Shown one piece after another: positions 6,291 to 8,177 of a stretch of 8,177 nt of DNA. The translations under genes and the position numbers were made by a program. The stretch's first letter is position 1. Each line of letters opens with the position of its first letter. Source of the DNA: Bacteroidota bacterium (GTDB taxonomy: Bacteria > Bacteroidota > Bacteroidia > Flavobacteriales > Flavobacteriaceae). Location of the stretch: the NCBI GenBank assembly GCA_024278565.1, contig JAJRSY010000335.1, positions 1 to 8,177 of the forward strand. The letters are read 5' to 3'. Below the pieces are notes generated by a model. That model was not told the origin of the DNA. It saw only the letters and a list, made by a program, of their open reading frames with translations, and searched no databases.

Positions 6291-6358
6291 CCTGCCACCA
6301 GGCAGGATTTCTTATTTTACCTCTCCTTGGGAGAGGTCAGAACTGCCATTTTCGGCAG
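6291..6358. repeat. Three tandem hairpins, composite intergenic repeat between arsS and tetR
   Basis: Stem 1 is CCTGCC/GGCAGG (6291-6296 and 6301-6306, loop ACCA). Stem 2 is ACCTCTCC/GGAGAGGT (6319-6326 and 6330-6337, loop TTG). Stem 3 is CTGCC/GGCAG (6343-6347 and 6354-6358). All are perfect. Such CCTGCC and CTCTCC-TTGG-GAGAGG modules look like dispersed palindromic repeats of flavobacterial intergenic regions. The block starts 25 bp beyond the arsS stop, so it may also slow or end that transcript or stabilise its 3' end. No T tract follows, so I do not call an intrinsic terminator. Confidence 0.6.
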
Positions 6359-6382
6359 ATCTGGGTGAGGCAAGGTAAAGAC

Positions 6383-7441
6383 CTAGGAGGCTACTGTACC
6401 TTGACAACTGCTTCCGGCACCAGCGGTACAGCCGTAACAATGCTGTGATACGATGATGTTTCTGTCGTTCAAAAGGTCTTCGTTGTAATCTTTGACATGC
6501 TTCACCTTACTGGCCACTTTCAAGCCGAGCATTTGATTGAAATCGCAATCATAGAGCCAACCATCCCAACTAATCGAGATTGTATTGGTGCACATTACGT
6601 TAGGTACTGCCGCTGGGTTATAGGCTTCTACCAGAGCATACATATAGTCCTCATAGTTTTCAGAAGCGATCAAATAATCTAAAAAACGGGCAATGGGCAA
6701 ATTTGTAATGGCAAAGAGGGTATGGAACTGAATATCAAAATCTTCTTTTAGGGCCGTTTTAAAATCCCGCTCCATGGCTGCTTGGTCTCCCGGTAAATAC
6801 GCTCCTGACGGATTGTATACCAGATCAAGTCGCAGCTTGTTATCGGGCAGGCCATAACCTACGGCATTCAATTCTTGGAGCGCTTTTATTGATTTGTCAA
6901 AAACCCCGTCACCCCGTTGCTTGTCCGTTTTTCCTCTGGTATAGTGCGGCATTGAGGAAACGACATGAACATTGTGTTTTTTAAAGAATTCAGGTAAATC
7001 GTAGTACTTTTTGTTGGCGCGTATTATGGTCAGGTTCGAACGCACGATAAAGTCTTGTATACCGGCTTTTGCGGCTTCCCCCACAAACCATCTGAAATCG
7101 GGGTTCATTTCAGGTGCGCCGCCGGTCAGATCCAAGGTATGCGCCCCGGTATTCTTGATAACCTCTAAGCATAGTCGCATTGTTTCTCGGGTCATGATCT
7201 CTTTCCGGTCAGGTCCGGCATCAACATGGCAATGTTCACACACTTGGTTGCACATATAGCCCACATTGATCTGAAGAACCTCCAATTTGTTCGGACGGAG
7301 CGGAAAATGCCCGAACTCAGAAATTTTATCCTTAAAATAGGGTAGCTCACCATCAGCGAAAGCACCTCCGTTGAGAATATCCAACTGTTTATTGGTCTGT
7401 GCAAGACCATCTTGCCTAGCGTTCAATGATTTTGTGGCCAT
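6383..7441 (-). CDS. arsS: Arsenosugar biosynthesis radical SAM protein ArsS
   Basis: This encodes 352 residues from ATG 7441. The radical SAM cluster motif is C64-x3-C68-x2-C71 (MCNQVCEHCHVDAGP), followed by LDLTGGAPEMNP (103-114), the family's GGE-like SAM-binding segment. The C-terminal part carries cysteines at 284, 299, 335, 338 and 346, ending CYGCTAGAGSSCQG, typical of this group and probably ligating auxiliary Fe-S. Some relatives are selenoproteins; here the positions are cysteine. Known ArsS enzymes use SAM to attach a deoxyadenosyl group to dimethylated arsenic, the first committed step to arsenosugars, after ArsM methylates arsenite. The function is assigned by family resemblance and by the adjoining peroxidase-like gene. 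It is separated from that gene by 67 bp holding a short repeat and no clear promoter, so the two are probably cotranscribed. The arsM gene is not in the window. Confidence 0.9.
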   Translation of the reverse strand: MATKSLNARQDGLAQTNKQLDILNGGAFADGELPYFKDKISEFGHFPLRPNKLEVLQINVGYMCNQVCEHCHVDAGPDRKEIMTRETMRLCLEVIKNTGAHTLDLTGGAPEMNPDFRWFVGEAAKAGIQDFIVRSNLTIIRANKKYYDLPEFFKKHNVHVVSSMPHYTRGKTDKQRGDGVFDKSIKALQELNAVGYGLPDNKLRLDLVYNPSGAYLPGDQAAMERDFKTALKEDFDIQFHTLFAITNLPIARFLDYLIASENYEDYMYALVEAYNPAAVPNVMCTNTISISWDGWLYDCDFNQMLGLKVASKVKHVKDYNEDLLNDRNIIVSQHCYGCTAGAGSSCQGTVAS

Positions 7442-7483
7442 ACTTATAAAGTAAAGATTTTAGATGATGATCATTCCGATTGC

Positions 7484-7509
7484 TCTCCCTTTGGAGATTC
7501 AGGGGGCTT
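7484..7509. repeat. Small hairpin repeat in the arsS leader, related to the palindrome core at 7985-8061
   Basis: TCTCC (7484-7488) and GGAGA (7493-7497) form a five-base-pair stem with loop CTTT. The flanking minus-strand AAGCCCCCT (7501-7509) recurs exactly in the element at 7987-7995 and inverted at 8051-8059. The block therefore looks like a short member of the same intergenic repeat family, inserted between the two ars genes and touching the stop codon of the upstream one. Confidence 0.5.
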
Positions 7510-7844
7510 TACATTGATAATTTATCGTACTTGTTCATCATTTGAACCCCGTGTACCAAGGTAGCTCCGCTTTCAATTGCGGCACCTACGTGAACTGCCT
7601 CCATCATCTCTTCTTTGGTGATGCCTTTTTGCAGGCCGTCTTTTGTATAGGCATCGATGCAATAGGGGCATTTTACCACATGTGATACCGCTAGGGCTAT
7701 CAGTGATTTTTCACGGGCGGTGAGCGCACCCTCTTCGAAAACCTTCCCGTAGTAATCAAAGAATTTTGTACCCAGTTCTTCGCTCCACTCGGTGATTTTA
7801 CTGAATTTTCTTAAATCTGCCGGGTTGTAATACGTATCTGCCAT
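7509..7844 (-). CDS. Arsenosugar-associated AhpD/carboxymuconolactone-decarboxylase-like peroxidase-type protein
   Basis: This encodes 111 residues from ATG 7844. The core REKSLIALAVSHVVKCPYCIDAYTKDGLQKGITKEEMMEAVHVGAAIESGATLVHG (44-99) is the CMD/AhpD fold, with a redox-type CxxC at C59 and C62. In AhpD the sequence CxxCxxxH carries a relay histidine; here that position is Tyr66 (CPYCIDAY). It is therefore not a plain AhpD, and the substitution may be usual for this subfamily. Proteins of this kind are regularly encoded next to arsS and are named arsenosugar-associated peroxidase-like. A role in reducing or protecting arsenic intermediates is plausible but unproven. It is the first gene of the pair, with a promoter at 7887-7917. 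Confidence 0.88.
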   Translation of the reverse strand: MADTYYNPADLRKFSKITEWSEELGTKFFDYYGKVFEEGALTAREKSLIALAVSHVVKCPYCIDAYTKDGLQKGITKEEMMEAVHVGAAIESGATLVHGVQMMNKYDKLSM

Positions 7845-7886
7845 CTCGTGTTTTTATAATGTTATGAATATGGAACCGCCCAATTC

Positions 7887-7917
7887 CAATGTTAGTGGAC
7901 TTCGGTAAACATACAAA
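7887..7917 (-). promoter_or_regulatory. Bacteroidota-type promoter for the arsS operon
   Basis: On the minus strand, TTTG (7917-7914), exactly 19 bp, then TAACATTG (7894-7887) matches TTTG-N19-TAnnTTTG with one mismatch in the -7 box. It ends 42 bp before the ATG at 7844. It lies in the left arm of the inverted repeat. Confidence 0.6.
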
Positions 7918-7984
7918 GAAAATCAACTTTTGAATTGGTCGTTAACAGGGTATTTTGATTACAAATCAAGAGGAAGATATATGT

Positions 7985-8061
7985 AGAAGCCCCCTAACTC
8001 CCGAACGGAGAACTCTTGCTCGATTGGAGAATCCCCCCCCTTCGGGGGTTAGGGGGCTTCT
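7985..8061. repeat. Palindromic intergenic repeat at the centre of the large inverted repeat
   Basis: The block starts AGAAGCCCCCTAA and ends TTAGGGGGCTTCT. It contains two small internal hairpins: CTCC/GGAG (7998-8010) and CCCCC-TTC-GGGGG (8036-8048). A run of eight C precedes the second loop. It shares AAGCCCCCT with the repeat at 7501-7509. A self-complementary element of this kind can prime fold-back copying, which would explain the arms beyond it. Confidence 0.55.
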
Positions 8062-8128
8062 ACATATATCTTCCTCTTGATTTGTAATCAAAATACCCTG
8101 TTAACGACGAATTCAAAAGTTGATTTTC

Positions 8129-8159
8129 TTTGTATGTTTACCGAAGTCCACTAACATTG
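8129..8159 (+). promoter_or_regulatory. Mirror copy of the arsS-operon promoter, facing off the window end
   Basis: TTTG (8129-8132), 19 bp, TAACATTG (8152-8159) is the exact mirror of the promoter at 7887-7917. If the inverted duplication is real, it would fire rightward out of the window. If the palindrome is an artefact, this copy does not exist. Confidence 0.35.
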
Positions 8160-8177
8160 GAATTGGGCGGTTCCATA

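Larger units (their letters stand above)
7869..8177. repeat. Near-perfect inverted repeat, 137-bp arms, running to the window end
   Basis: Bases 7869-8005 are the reverse complement of 8041-8177 except at two pairs (7937/8109 and 7999/8047). The 35-bp centre, 8006-8040, does not pair continuously. The left arm is ordinary 5' DNA of the peroxidase-like gene, so the right arm is a mirrored copy of unique promoter sequence, not just a dispersed repeat. The symmetry goes all the way to the last base, so its true length is unknown. The fold-back could have been primed by the natural hairpin element at its centre. This is either an assembly or amplification artefact or a real inverted duplication. 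Confidence 0.95.

Noticed and set aside
6319..6337. Intrinsic terminator of arsS
   Set aside because: The stem is perfect but no T tract follows in the minus direction, and it sits among two other repeat hairpins.

Overview
The window looks like a chromosomal piece of a member of the Bacteroidota, most likely a marine-type Flavobacteriaceae. The evidence is the low-GC coding style, promoters of the Bacteroidota form TTTG-N19-TAnnTTTG, the lack of clear Shine-Dalgarno sites, and the conserved flavobacterial cluster purD / DUF6341 / DUF6427 / DUF4254 / family 9 glycosyltransferase. The genus call is inference. The left edge cuts an IS200/IS605 transposase and the right edge ends inside a large palindrome. 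Both are typical assembly breakpoints, so this may be a whole short contig.

Layout. 1-177: 3' end of an IS200/IS605-type tnpA (+). 178-558: a small lipoprotein gene (-) that abuts the transposase and carries an in-frame TGA at codon 33. 559-1022: non-coding, with nested palindromes and a weak purD promoter. 1023-2294: purD (+), full length except for a TAA at codon 12. 2345-2566: small one-helix membrane protein of the DUF6341 type (-), with a good promoter. 2607-3545: divergent polytopic membrane protein of the DUF6427 type (+). 3546-3861: spacer with a GC-rich repeat hairpin, then a strong promoter and a perfect inverted repeat. 3862-5516: DUF4254 protein and family 9 glycosyltransferase, a two-gene unit (+). 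5521-6137: TetR-family regulator (-), broken by a one-base deletion in a homopolymer. 6291-6358: three tandem repeat hairpins. 6383-7441 and 7509-7844: arsS-type radical SAM enzyme and its AhpD/carboxymuconolactone-decarboxylase-like partner (-), apparently one transcript from a promoter at 7887-7917. 7869-8177: near-perfect inverted repeat with 137-bp arms that mirrors this promoter.

How the genes work together. The functional highlight is the arsS plus peroxidase-like pair, an arsenosugar (organoarsenic) biosynthesis module. The arsenite methyltransferase ArsM that makes its substrate is not in the window. The adjacent TetR gene lies downstream in the same orientation and is a candidate regulator. 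The DUF4254-glycosyltransferase pair probably belongs to cell-envelope glycan synthesis. purD encodes a purine biosynthesis step.

Three genes carry single-nucleotide lesions (nonsense in the lipoprotein gene and purD, frameshift in tetR) and the end is a fold-back palindrome. Either the sequence contains errors and an artefact, or the region is decaying. The sequence alone cannot separate these.
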